This document shows positions 1-15,161 of a stretch of 45,311 nt of DNA, in pieces (the first letter of the stretch is position 1; each line of letters starts with the position of its first letter). The translations under genes were made by a program, and so were the position numbers. Under the pieces are notes generated by a model. The model had not been told where the DNA came from and searched no databases. It saw nothing but the letters and a program-made list of their open reading frames with translations. This DNA comes from Variovorax sp. CF313 (GTDB lineage: Bacteria > Pseudomonadota > Gammaproteobacteria > Burkholderiales > Burkholderiaceae_C): assembly GCF_000282635.1 (NCBI RefSeq), contig NZ_AKIW01000026.1, forward strand, positions 1-45,311. The letters run 5' to 3'.

Positions 1-20
1 CGAAGATCCTCGACATCTAA
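1..20 (+). CDS. tuf: 3' end of a gene, probably tuf (EF-Tu)
   Basis: Only the last codons are present: they read K-I-L-D-I and stop at a TAA at 18-20. A valine/alanine-lysine-isoleucine rich tail fits the C-terminus of elongation factor Tu. The main argument is position, since tuf-tRNA-Trp-secE-nusG is the usual betaproteobacterial order. The fragment is too short to prove identity from sequence alone. Confidence 0.5.
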
Positions 21-41
21 GCCGAGCGAAAAGAGTACCGG

Positions 42-117
42 AGGGGTATAGCTCAATTGGCAGAGCGTCGGTCTCCAAAACCGAAGGTTGTAGGTTCGAT
101 TCCTACTGCCCCTGCCA
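42..117 (+). tRNA. tRNA-Trp (anticodon CCA)
   Basis: This 76-nt cloverleaf has acceptor strands AGGGGTA and TGCCCCT pairing fully, anticodon CCA at 75-77 in the loop CTCCAAA, the T-loop TTCGATT, and an encoded GCCA end. It lies 21 nt after the upstream stop codon and just before secE, the standard position of tRNA-Trp in this locus. It is probably cotranscribed with tuf and released by processing. Confidence 0.97.
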
Positions 118-137
118 CCTAGGTGGCACCCCGAAAA

Positions 138-160
138 AGCCCATCGTGACCCGATGGGCT
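138..160. terminator. stem-loop between tRNA-Trp and secE
   Basis: A perfect 9-bp stem (AGCCCATCG 138-146, CGATGGGCT 152-160) encloses a 5-nt loop. On the plus strand no T-run follows, so it may be a processing or partial termination signal. On the minus strand the stem is followed by five T (AAAAA at 134-138), which looks like a terminator for transcripts from the right. The function is inferred. Confidence 0.45.
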
Positions 161-219
161 TCGGCGTCTCAAGAGGCGCATTGAATAGAAGGCCGAAAGG
201 CGCAGGAAATCAGCCAACC

Positions 220-603
220 ATGGCCACTTCTCAAATCGAAACCGTGAGCACCGGCGCAGACAAGGCCAAGTTGGCCGCGGCTGTTGTGCTGGCAGTGGGC
301 GCCATCGTGGCGTTCTATCTGCTGTCGCGTCAGGGCTCGCTGGTGCAATGGGCTGCGCTGCTGGTCGGCCTGGCCGCTGCGGTGGGTGCCTTTGGCAGTT
401 CGGAGAATGGCCGTCAGTTGTGGGCTTTTGGCCGCGACTCGTGGCGCGAGGTCAAGAAGGTCGTGTGGCCGACCCGCAAGGAAGCAATGCAGATGACGGC
501 TTATGTGTTCGCCTTTGTGGCGATCATGTCCGTCTTCCTCTGGCTCACCGACAAGACGCTCGAATGGGTGTTTTTCGACCTCATTCTGGGCTGGAGAAAG
601 TAA
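220..603 (+). CDS. secE: preprotein translocase subunit SecE
   Basis: SecE is the small clamp subunit of the inner-membrane SecYEG channel that exports unfolded preproteins. The 127-residue product matches the three-helix form known from E. coli. Two hydrophobic segments lie near residues 18-37 and 44-62, followed by the conserved amphipathic motif WREVKKVVWPTRKEA and a third helix ending near LILGW. I chose the ATG at 220 because AGGA lies 10 nt upstream. An in-frame ATG at 154 falls inside a stem-loop and would add an unconserved tail. nusG starts 4 nt after the stop, as in most bacteria, so the two are cotranscribed. Confidence 0.96.
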   Translation: MATSQIETVSTGADKAKLAAAVVLAVGAIVAFYLLSRQGSLVQWAALLVGLAAAVGAFGSSENGRQLWAFGRDSWREVKKVVWPTRKEAMQMTAYVFAFVAIMSVFLWLTDKTLEWVFFDLILGWRK

Positions 604-606
604 GCA

Positions 607-1209
607 ATGACCGACGACGTAGTTGAAACCACGCCTGAAGAGGAAAACACTCCGATTCTGGCTCCCGCCGCCAACCCCGATCTGCGTTGGTATGTGGTGC
701 ATGCCTATTCGGGCATGGAAAAGGCCGTCGAGCGCAACATCACCGAGCGCATCAACCGCGCCGGCATGCAGGACAAGTTCGGCCGCATCCTGGTTCCGAC
801 CGAGGAAGTGGTCGAGATCAAGAACGGCCAGAAGCGCACCACCGAGCGCCGCTTCTTTCCTGGCTACGTCCTGGTCGAAATGATCATGGACGACGAGAGC
901 TGGCACCTGGTGAAGCACACCAACAAGGTGACGGGTTTCGTGGGTGGCGCCAAGAACCGTCCGGCCCCGATCTCGCAGAAAGAGGTCGAGGACATCGTCA
1001 GCCAGATGCAGCAGGGCACCGAGAAGCCGCGCCACAAGGTCGAGTTCACCGTCGGCGAATTCGTGCGCGTCAAGGAAGGCCCGTTCACCGACTTCAACGG
1101 CACGGTCGAAGAAGTCAACTACGAGAAGAGCAAGGTCAGCGTGTCGGTCATGATTTTCGGCCGCGCGACGCCTGTGGAGCTCGAATTCAGCCAGGTCGAA
1201 AAGACCTGA
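607..1209 (+). CDS. nusG: transcription termination/antitermination protein NusG
   Basis: NusG binds the RNA polymerase clamp, suppresses pausing, and links polymerase to Rho or to ribosomal protein S10. The 200-residue protein has a short acidic N-terminal tail, the NGN domain from about residue 27 ([19 protein letters not shown]), and a C-terminal KOW domain from about residue 145 ([11 protein letters not shown] then FNGTVEEVN). Its length is slightly above the E. coli protein because of the N-terminal extension. It starts 4 nt after secE and is separated from rplK by 137 nt of structured DNA. Confidence 0.98.
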   Translation: MTDDVVETTPEEENTPILAPAANPDLRWYVVHAYSGMEKAVERNITERINRAGMQDKFGRILVPTEEVVEIKNGQKRTTERRFFPGYVLVEMIMDDESWHLVKHTNKVTGFVGGAKNRPAPISQKEVEDIVSQMQQGTEKPRHKVEFTVGEFVRVKEGPFTDFNGTVEEVNYEKSKVSVSVMIFGRATPVELEFSQVEKT

Positions 1210-1213
1210 GCCA

Positions 1214-1270
1214 CAGGCCGCAAGGCCTGAAGCATTCCCGGCTGCGCGTTGTCCGACTCGGCGCGCGGCC
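1214..1270 (+). promoter_or_regulatory. two stem-loops in the nusG-rplK leader
   Basis: Two hairpins are visible. The first has a 6-bp stem, CAGGCC (1214-1219) with GGCCTG (1224-1229), capped by a GCAA tetraloop. The second pairs GGCTGCGCG (1240-1248) with CGCGCGGCC (1262-1270) over a 13-nt loop, with one G-U pair. In E. coli the rplK leader carries the L1 binding site that represses rplKA translation, so one of these may be that site. That role is inferred from position. Confidence 0.5.
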
Positions 1271-1346
1271 TTGATCGAAGAGTCGTTCAACCCCGGGGAG
1301 CCCTGGCCGCAAGCCAAGGCGATATCACCCGCAAGGAGCAAAAAGC

Positions 1347-1778
1347 ATGGCGAAAAAAATCGTCGGCTTCATCAAGCTGCAAGTGCCAGCTGGTAAGGCC
1401 AACCCGTCCCCGCCGATCGGTCCCGCACTCGGTCAGCGCGGTCTGAACATCATGGAGTTCTGCAAGGCGTTCAATGCGCAAACCCAAGGCGTCGAGCCGG
1501 GTCTGCCGCTGCCGGTGGTCATCACCGCGTTCGCTGACAAGAGCTTCACCTTCATCATCAAGACGCCCCCGGCGATCACCTTGATCAAGAAGGCCATCAA
1601 GCTGGAAAAGGGCTCGGCCCGTCCGCACACCGACAAGGTCGGCAAGATCACTCGCGCACAGCTCGAAGAAATTGCCAAGGCCAAGATGAAGGACCTGACT
1701 GCCGCCGACCTCGACGCAGCAGTTCGCACCATCGCCGGCTCGGCCCGCTCGATGGGCGTGAATGTGGAGGGCGTGTAA
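1347..1778 (+). CDS. rplK: 50S ribosomal protein L11
   Basis: L11 binds the GTPase-associated region of 23S rRNA and is needed for factor binding and for RelA activation. The 143-residue length is standard. The proline-rich N-terminal signature around residues 18-31 ([19 protein letters not shown]) and the C-terminal rRNA-binding domain ending in [12 protein letters not shown] are both present. An AAGGAG ribosome site lies just upstream of the ATG. The stop codon abuts the rplA ATG with no spacer, indicating translational coupling, as expected for two genes coregulated by L1. Confidence 0.98.
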   Translation: MAKKIVGFIKLQVPAGKANPSPPIGPALGQRGLNIMEFCKAFNAQTQGVEPGLPLPVVITAFADKSFTFIIKTPPAITLIKKAIKLEKGSARPHTDKVGKITRAQLEEIAKAKMKDLTAADLDAAVRTIAGSARSMGVNVEGV

Positions 1779-2477
1779 ATGTCCAAGATCACCAAGAAGC
1801 AGAAGTCGCTCGCAGGCAAGGTCGACAGCAACAAGCTGTACCCGCTGGCTGACGCGATCGTCATCGTCAAGGACGCCGCCACCGCCAAGTTCGACGAATC
1901 GATCGACGTGGCTGTGCAGCTCGGCATCGACGCGAAGAAGTCGGACCAGGTCGTGCGTGGCGCCGTCGTGCTGCCCAACGGCACCGGCAAGACCAAGCGC
2001 GTCGCCGTGTTCGCCCAAGGCGCCAAGGCTGAAGAAGCCAAGGCCGCCGGCGCCGACATCGTCGGCATGGACGACCTCGCTGCCATGGTCAAGGCTGGCG
2101 ACATGCCTTTCGACGTCGTGATCGCTGCCCCTGACGCGATGCGCGTCGTCGGTACGCTCGGCCAGATCCTCGGCCCGCGCGGCCTGATGCCCAACCCGAA
2201 GGTTGGCACCGTGACGCCCGACGTTGCGACCGCTGTCAAGAACGCCAAGGCTGGCCAGGTCCAGTTCCGCGTCGACAAGGCCGGCATCGTGCACGGCACG
2301 ATCGGCCGCCGCTCGTTCGACAACGACAAGCTGCAGGGCAACCTCGCCGCGCTGATCGACGCTCTGGTCAAGGCAAAGCCCGCGACCAGCAAGGGCGTGT
2401 ACCTGCGCAAGGTGGCTGTGTCGTCGACCATGGGTCTGGGTGTCCGCGTGGACACGCAAACCATCTCGGCGAGCTAA
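1779..2477 (+). CDS. rplA: 50S ribosomal protein L1
   Basis: L1 forms the mobile L1 stalk that moves deacylated tRNA out of the E site, and it represses its own operon by binding the rplK leader. The product has 232 residues, a normal length, with the signature [18 protein letters not shown] near residues 127-144 and the conserved end around GVRVDTQTI. It directly follows rplK. A 260-nt leader separates it from rplJ, which suggests that rplKA and rplJL form separately regulated units. Confidence 0.98.
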   Translation: MSKITKKQKSLAGKVDSNKLYPLADAIVIVKDAATAKFDESIDVAVQLGIDAKKSDQVVRGAVVLPNGTGKTKRVAVFAQGAKAEEAKAAGADIVGMDDLAAMVKAGDMPFDVVIAAPDAMRVVGTLGQILGPRGLMPNPKVGTVTPDVATAVKNAKAGQVQFRVDKAGIVHGTIGRRSFDNDKLQGNLAALIDALVKAKPATSKGVYLRKVAVSSTMGLGVRVDTQTISAS

Positions 2478-2529
2478 AGAGATTTGCCTTGCTCCTGATC
2501 TAACGTGAAGGGGCGGGGCGAATGTGGTG

Positions 2530-2645
2530 GGTCGCGGCAGCTCAGGTTGCTGCGGGCCATCCAAGACCGCTGGTGTGCAGGGCGCTGCACTTAATCGCCG
2601 GATCGATCCTTCCGGTATCCAGCGCAGATGGCGATCCCGCTGCAA
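2530..2645 (+). promoter_or_regulatory. L10 leader (autoregulatory mRNA structure before rplJ)
   Basis: The 260-nt gap before rplJ contains conserved-looking blocks known from the ribosomal protein L10 leader: AGACCGCTGGTG at 2564-2575 and AGCGCAGATGGCGATCCCGC at 2621-2640. A GC-rich stem (GGCAGC...GCTGC) lies around 2535-2553. In other bacteria the L10-(L7/L12) complex binds such a leader to repress rplJL translation. Boundaries are approximate. A promoter between 2478 and 2530 is possible, but I could not pick one out. Confidence 0.75.
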
Positions 2646-2737
2646 GGAATTTGATTTTTGTTCCGAAACAGTTGTTGGTCGCTGCATGAAGCGCGATCCC
2701 AGGCCCCGGCCGAAGATCGCATTAAAAGGAGTAGACC

Positions 2738-3274
2738 TTGAGTCTGAATCGCAGTGAGAAAGAAGCGGTCATCAGTGATGTGACCAGCCTCGCCGCAAAA
2801 GCTCAAACGCTCGTGATGGCGGAATACCGTGGCATCACGGTGGCCGATATGACCAAACTGCGCATCGAGGCGCGCAGCAAGGGTGTGACCCTGAGTGTTC
2901 TGAAGAACACCCTGGCACGCCGTGCTGTCGCCGGTAGCGCGTTTGAGATTGTTGGCGACCAGATGACCGGTCCGCTGATCTACGGCTTTTCCGAAGACGC
3001 AGTGGCTGCCGCCAAGGTGGTGGCCGACTTCGCGAAGACCAACGACAAGTTGGTGATTCGCGGTGGCGCGTTTGGCGGCAAGGCCCTGGACGTGAACGGC
3101 GTGAAGCAACTGGCCAACATCCCTTCGAAGGAAGTGCTGCTGGCGCAATTGCTGGGCTTGATGCAATCCCCGATCTCTCGTACCGCCCGCGTGCTCGCGG
3201 CGCTGGCCGAGAAGCGCGGTGGTGGCGAAGCTGCACCCGTTGCCGATGCACCGGCAGAAGCGCAGGCCGCTTGA
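2738..3274 (+). CDS. rplJ: 50S ribosomal protein L10
   Basis: L10 anchors the L7/L12 dimers to 23S rRNA in the ribosomal stalk. The 178-residue protein begins [14 protein letters not shown] and has the usual globular domain, then a long C-terminal helix rich in Ala and Glu that binds L7/L12. The start is a TTG at 2738, with AAAAGGA 7 nt upstream. No ATG or GTG gives the conserved N-terminus, and TTG starts for rplJ are familiar in Burkholderiales. The weak start may help L10 autoregulation. rplL follows after 43 nt. Confidence 0.97.
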   Translation: MSLNRSEKEAVISDVTSLAAKAQTLVMAEYRGITVADMTKLRIEARSKGVTLSVLKNTLARRAVAGSAFEIVGDQMTGPLIYGFSEDAVAAAKVVADFAKTNDKLVIRGGAFGGKALDVNGVKQLANIPSKEVLLAQLLGLMQSPISRTARVLAALAEKRGGGEAAPVADAPAEAQAA

Positions 3275-3317
3275 GCCTCGCGTTTGAAACATTCAACCCA
3301 ATTGTTAGGAAACAAAA

Positions 3318-3692
<375 letters not shown>

Positions 3693-3709
3693 TTCAGACC
3701 CCCTAGAGG

Positions 3710-3743
3710 GCTGGAGGTGCTTGAAAAGGCCCTCCAGCCTTTG
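3710..3743 (+). terminator. attenuator-like hairpin after rplL
   Basis: GGCTGGAGG (3710-3718) pairs perfectly with CCTCCAGCC (3732-3740) over a 13-nt loop, followed by only three T. The short T-run fits a partial terminator. In E. coli an attenuator at this position ends most transcripts before rpoBC. The partial activity here is inferred. Confidence 0.7.
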
Positions 3744-3791
3744 CCGCTTTCAGAGCGCACCCGAAAGTCGGCTTGATTGCCGGCTTCCCCG

Positions 3792-3972
3792 GAGATCTTC
3801 AGGTCGAAGGGAAAGTCAAAATCAAGCGGATTTTCGAGTGTCTTCTGACCCCGACTGCAGAAGATCCCTTGGTTCGGGCGATGTGCAACGCATCGCTGTC
3901 CGCCAACGGCTGGTAGTGGCCAGCCGCCAAGCAGTGGTGCCTCGGCACTGCTGACAAGTCGCTGAAGATCTC
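3792..3972 (+). promoter_or_regulatory. folded rplL-rpoB intercistronic region
   Basis: An 11-bp perfect inverted repeat, GAGATCTTCAG (3792-3802) and CTGAAGATCTC (3962-3972), brackets the second half of the gap. Inside it are a stem CGGCTGG/CCAGCCG (3908-3914 and 3921-3927) and a stem AGCAGTG/CACTGCT (3931-3937 and 3947-3953). The right arm ends 7 nt before the rpoB ribosome site GGAG (3980-3983). The RNA could form a closed domain cut by RNase III, as known for the E. coli rplL-rpoB spacer. Confidence 0.6.
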
Positions 3973-3988
3973 AAGCACCGGAGCTCTC

Positions 3989-8113
<4,125 letters not shown>

Positions 8114-8134
8114 GTTGAAAAGGGAAAGAGTCTT

Positions 8135-12370
<4,236 letters not shown>

Positions 12371-12402
12371 CTGGGTAGCATCACCGGCCATGACCGGTAC
12401 AC

Positions 12403-12438
12403 ACGCCCCCCGACCGCCCCCGGTTGGGGGGCGTTTTT
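12403..12438 (+). terminator. rho-independent terminator of rpoBC
   Basis: A 14-bp GC-rich stem (12403-12416 with 12421-12434, one G-U pair) has a CCCC loop and runs into TTTTT from 12434. This is a strong intrinsic terminator directly after rpoC. The T-run lies only about 30 nt upstream of the next start codon. Confidence 0.93.
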
Positions 12439-12468
12439 CTTTGTGTTTTCCATGAGGCGTTGTCGTCG

Positions 12469-13077
12469 ATGAGCGTGTTGCCCGAATCGCTGGCCAGCTG
12501 GATCGTCATTGCGATCCTGTTGTTCTGGTTTGTCGGTGCCTACAACCGGCTGGTGCGTTTGCGCGCGGCTGTGCTGCAGGCCTACGGCCTGCTCGACGCG
12601 GCCCTGGGCAAGCAGCTGGATTTCGTGCAGGCCAGCATCACCGCCGCGCCAGCGCCAGAAGCAGCGCCAACGGGGGAGTCGCTGTCGTCCATCGCGCCAT
12701 TGCAGGCCGCGACGACCCAACTCGCGACCTTGCTCGGTGCGACCCGGCTGCACCCGTTGGACGGCGGCGGCATGGCCGCGCTGGCCACTGCGCTCCAGGT
12801 GTGGGCCAATGCATGGCGCCGCCAGCACCCGGACGAGGTGACGGTGTTCGATGCCGACGGCACGCTGTCGCGGCCGGCGCAACTGCAGCCTGGGGCCGAG
12901 GCCATGTCGCCCAGCGCCAGCGAGCCGATCGCGTGGCCCGAGCCTTCGGCCGCGGCGGAGATCGCTCGGGGCCAGTTCAATCAGGCGGTGGGGCACTACA
13001 ACGCCGCGATCGCGCAATTCCCGGCACTGCTGGTGGCATGGGCCGTGCGTCTGCGTCCGGCTGCGCCGTTGCTCTGA
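12469..13077 (+). CDS. LemA-like membrane-anchored protein
   Basis: The 202-residue product has one N-terminal membrane helix (residues about 8-25, SWIVIAILLFWFVGAYNRL). LemA-type helical segments follow: YNRLVRLRAAVLQAYGLLDAAL at the start, and FNQAVGHYNAAIAQFP near the C-terminus, which fits the family's YN..I..FP motif. The middle (about 60-160) is Ala/Pro-rich and diverged. LemA proteins are envelope proteins of unclear role. The ATG at 12469 is preferred over a start 45 nt upstream, which would lie in the terminator. The likely cytoplasmic/periplasmic orientation cannot be told from sequence alone. Confidence 0.65.
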   Translation: MSVLPESLASWIVIAILLFWFVGAYNRLVRLRAAVLQAYGLLDAALGKQLDFVQASITAAPAPEAAPTGESLSSIAPLQAATTQLATLLGATRLHPLDGGGMAALATALQVWANAWRRQHPDEVTVFDADGTLSRPAQLQPGAEAMSPSASEPIAWPEPSAAAEIARGQFNQAVGHYNAAIAQFPALLVAWAVRLRPAAPLL

Positions 13078-13116
13078 ACGAACCCGGCGCGATTCTTTTC
13101 CATCTTTTCATTGCGT

Positions 13117-13138
13117 GGCGCCCGGCTTTCCGGGCGCC
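13117..13138 (+). other. perfect stem-loop between lemA-like gene and rsmB
   Basis: GGCGCCCGG (13117-13125) and CCGGGCGCC (13130-13138) form a 9-bp stem with a CTTT loop. No T-run follows on either strand, so this is not a canonical intrinsic terminator. It lies 18 nt before the proposed rsmB TTG start and could affect its translation or end transcripts in another way. Confidence 0.5.
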
Positions 13139-13156
13139 CGTTACCATCGTCCCAAC

Positions 13157-14542
13157 TTGTCAGAACTACCTTCCGATCCTTCCTCGAGCAGCAGCGGCAC
13201 GCCGTCATTGCAGCCCCCGCTCTGGCGCCAGCTGCAACTGACCGCAGTGGCGCTGGCGTCGATCCGCGCCGGCACCTCGGGCTCCGTCGCGTTCGAAGCC
13301 GTCGAGCCCGTGCTGCGGCCCGGCGTGCAGGCGCTCGGCTTCCAGGTGCTGCGATGGCTCGGCCGCGCCGAGGCGCTGCGCCGCCACCTGGCCAAGCGCA
13401 CGCCGCCGCCCCTGCCCGATGCATTGCTGTGCACCGCGCTGGCGCTGGCCTGGGACGCCGAGCGCGCGCCCTACGAACCGTTCACGCTGGTCGACCAGGC
13501 CGTCGAGGCCGCCAAGCGCAACCCCGCGACGCGGGCGCAGGCCAGCTTCATCAACGCCTGCCTGCGGCGCTTCCTGCGCGAGCGCGACGAACTGGTGGGC
13601 GCCACCGACTCCGAGCCGGTCGCGCAATGGAACCACCCTCGCTGGTGGATCGAGCGCCTCAAGCGCGACCATCCGCGCGAGTGGCAACGGGTGCTGGGCG
13701 CAGACAACGCGCAGGCGCCGATGACGCTGCGGGTCAATGTTCAGAAGTCGACCGCGGCTTCCTATCTTGTGGAGCTGGAGGCCGCCGGTCTCGGCGCGAC
13801 GCGCGTGGGTCCCAGCGGCCTGCAACTGACGCGTGCACGCCCCGTGCAGCAACTGCCCGGCTTTGCCGACGGTGCCTGCTCGGTGCAGGATGCCGCTGCG
13901 CAGATGGCCGCGCCGCTGCTGCTCGAAGGCCTGTTGCCGGCGAAGCCCGGTGCCGCAGTGCCGCTGCGGGTGCTCGATGCCTGCGCGGCTCCCGGCGGCA
14001 AGACCGCGCACCTGCTCGAAATGGCGACTCCCGGCGCCATCGACGTGACCGCGCTCGAAGTCGATGCCGCCCGCAGCCGCCGCATCGACGAAACCCTCGC
14101 CCGCCTCGGACTGAGCGCCAAGGTGCTCGTGGCCGACGCGGGGCGCCCGGCGCAGTGGTGGGACGGCACGCCTTTCGACGCCATCCTGCTCGATGCGCCA
14201 TGCACCGCCTCGGGCATCGTGCGGCGCCATCCCGACGTTCGCTGGCTGCGCCGCGAGAGCGACACCGCCCAGCTCGCCGCCCAGCAGGCCGCGCTGCTGG
14301 CCGCGCTCTGGCCGCTGGTGCGGCGCGGCGGCCGGCTCCTTTACTGCACCTGCTCCGTGTTTCGCGAAGAGGGTTCGCAACAAATTGATGCGTTTCTTGT
14401 ACACAACACCGACGCCCGATTGCTGCCATCGCCAGGCCATTTGCTGCCCCAAAGCGGGTCGAATGCCCGCGGCGTCCCGGACAATCCCTCTGGTGACCAC
14501 GACGGTTTCTTCTACGCCCTGCTTGAAAAGCGCCCGCACTGA
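13157..14542 (+). CDS. rsmB: 16S rRNA (cytosine-967-C5)-methyltransferase RsmB
   Basis: RsmB (Sun/Fmu) methylates C967 of 16S rRNA with S-adenosylmethionine. An N-terminal NusB-like RNA-binding domain (about residues 20-150) precedes the Rossmann methyltransferase domain. Visible motifs are the SAM-binding VLDACAAPGGKTAHLLE, DAPCTASG with C349, and YCTCSVF with C399. These correspond to the two cysteines used in the covalent mechanism. No ATG or GTG gives a full-length protein, so the TTG at 13157 (461 residues, SELPSDPSS...) is the best start. The 3' end overlaps the next gene by 20 nt, which suggests coupling. Confidence 0.93.
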   Translation: MSELPSDPSSSSSGTPSLQPPLWRQLQLTAVALASIRAGTSGSVAFEAVEPVLRPGVQALGFQVLRWLGRAEALRRHLAKRTPPPLPDALLCTALALAWDAERAPYEPFTLVDQAVEAAKRNPATRAQASFINACLRRFLRERDELVGATDSEPVAQWNHPRWWIERLKRDHPREWQRVLGADNAQAPMTLRVNVQKSTAASYLVELEAAGLGATRVGPSGLQLTRARPVQQLPGFADGACSVQDAAAQMAAPLLLEGLLPAKPGAAVPLRVLDACAAPGGKTAHLLEMATPGAIDVTALEVDAARSRRIDETLARLGLSAKVLVADAGRPAQWWDGTPFDAILLDAPCTASGIVRRHPDVRWLRRESDTAQLAAQQAALLAALWPLVRRGGRLLYCTCSVFREEGSQQIDAFLVHNTDARLLPSPGHLLPQSGSNARGVPDNPSGDHDGFFYALLEKRPH

Positions 14543-15161
14543 GCGGCGCTGGCCGGTCTGGCTGCCCATCCTGTTCTGGGCCTGGGCGATGTGCATGGCC
14601 TGGCTGCCGGCTCCGGCGGCCGCCCAGGCCCGCACCGGCGCGTCGATCACGCAGATGCGCCTCGAACAGGCCGACGACGGCGTTTATTTCAGTGCTGCGG
14701 TGCAGTTCGAACTGCCCTCGCTGGTGGAGGAGGTGCTCGACAAGGGCATCGCCATCTATTTCGTGGCCGAGGCCGAGCTCTACCAGGAGCGCTGGTACTG
14801 GACCGACCGAAAAGTCGCCCAGGTCACGCGCCACATGCGGCTGGCCTACCAGCCCCTCACGCGCCGCTGGCGGCTCAACGTATCGGCAGCGCCGATGACG
14901 GGCGCGGCCGGCCTGGGCATCTCGCTGAACCAGAACTTCGACACGCTGGCCGATGCGCTCGACGCCATCAAGCGCGTCGGCCGCCTGCGGTTGGCCGACG
15001 TGTCGGAGGTCGGCGACGATCCGCTGCACCAGGTCACCTTCCGCTTCCGGCTCGACACCTCGCAGCTGCCGCGCCCGTTCCAGATCGGCGTGGTCGGGCA
15101 GGCCGACTGGAACATCGCCACCGAGCGCACGGCCCGGCTCGCAATGGAGAAGCAGAAGTGA
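14523..15161 (+). CDS. DUF4390 exported protein
   Basis: The 212-residue product starts with a basic segment, a hydrophobic helix (about residues 11-28) and a signal-peptidase-like AAAQA site, so it is probably exported. The mature part resembles DUF4390, a family of unknown function that is regularly encoded between rsmB and the ntrY-type kinase in betaproteobacteria. The start is taken as TTG at 14523, inside rsmB. A later ATG at 14590 would cut off the charged part of the signal peptide. The stop overlaps the GTG of ntrY by 4 nt (GTGA). It may be a sensory partner of the kinase, but that is inference from gene order. Confidence 0.8.
   Translation: MKSARTERRWPVWLPILFWAWAMCMAWLPAPAAAQARTGASITQMRLEQADDGVYFSAAVQFELPSLVEEVLDKGIAIYFVAEAELYQERWYWTDRKVAQVTRHMRLAYQPLTRRWRLNVSAAPMTGAAGLGISLNQNFDTLADALDAIKRVGRLRLADVSEVGDDPLHQVTFRFRLDTSQLPRPFQIGVVGQADWNIATERTARLAMEKQK

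Noticed and set aside
154..219. Upstream in-frame extension of secE
   Set aside because: The ATG at 154 lies inside a stem-loop, has no ribosome site, and adds a non-conserved tail. The ATG at 220 gives the standard 127 residues.
13205..14650. Long minus-strand frame over rsmB
   Set aside because: The plus-strand frame has clear RsmB motifs. The antisense frame has none and reflects GC-rich codon use.
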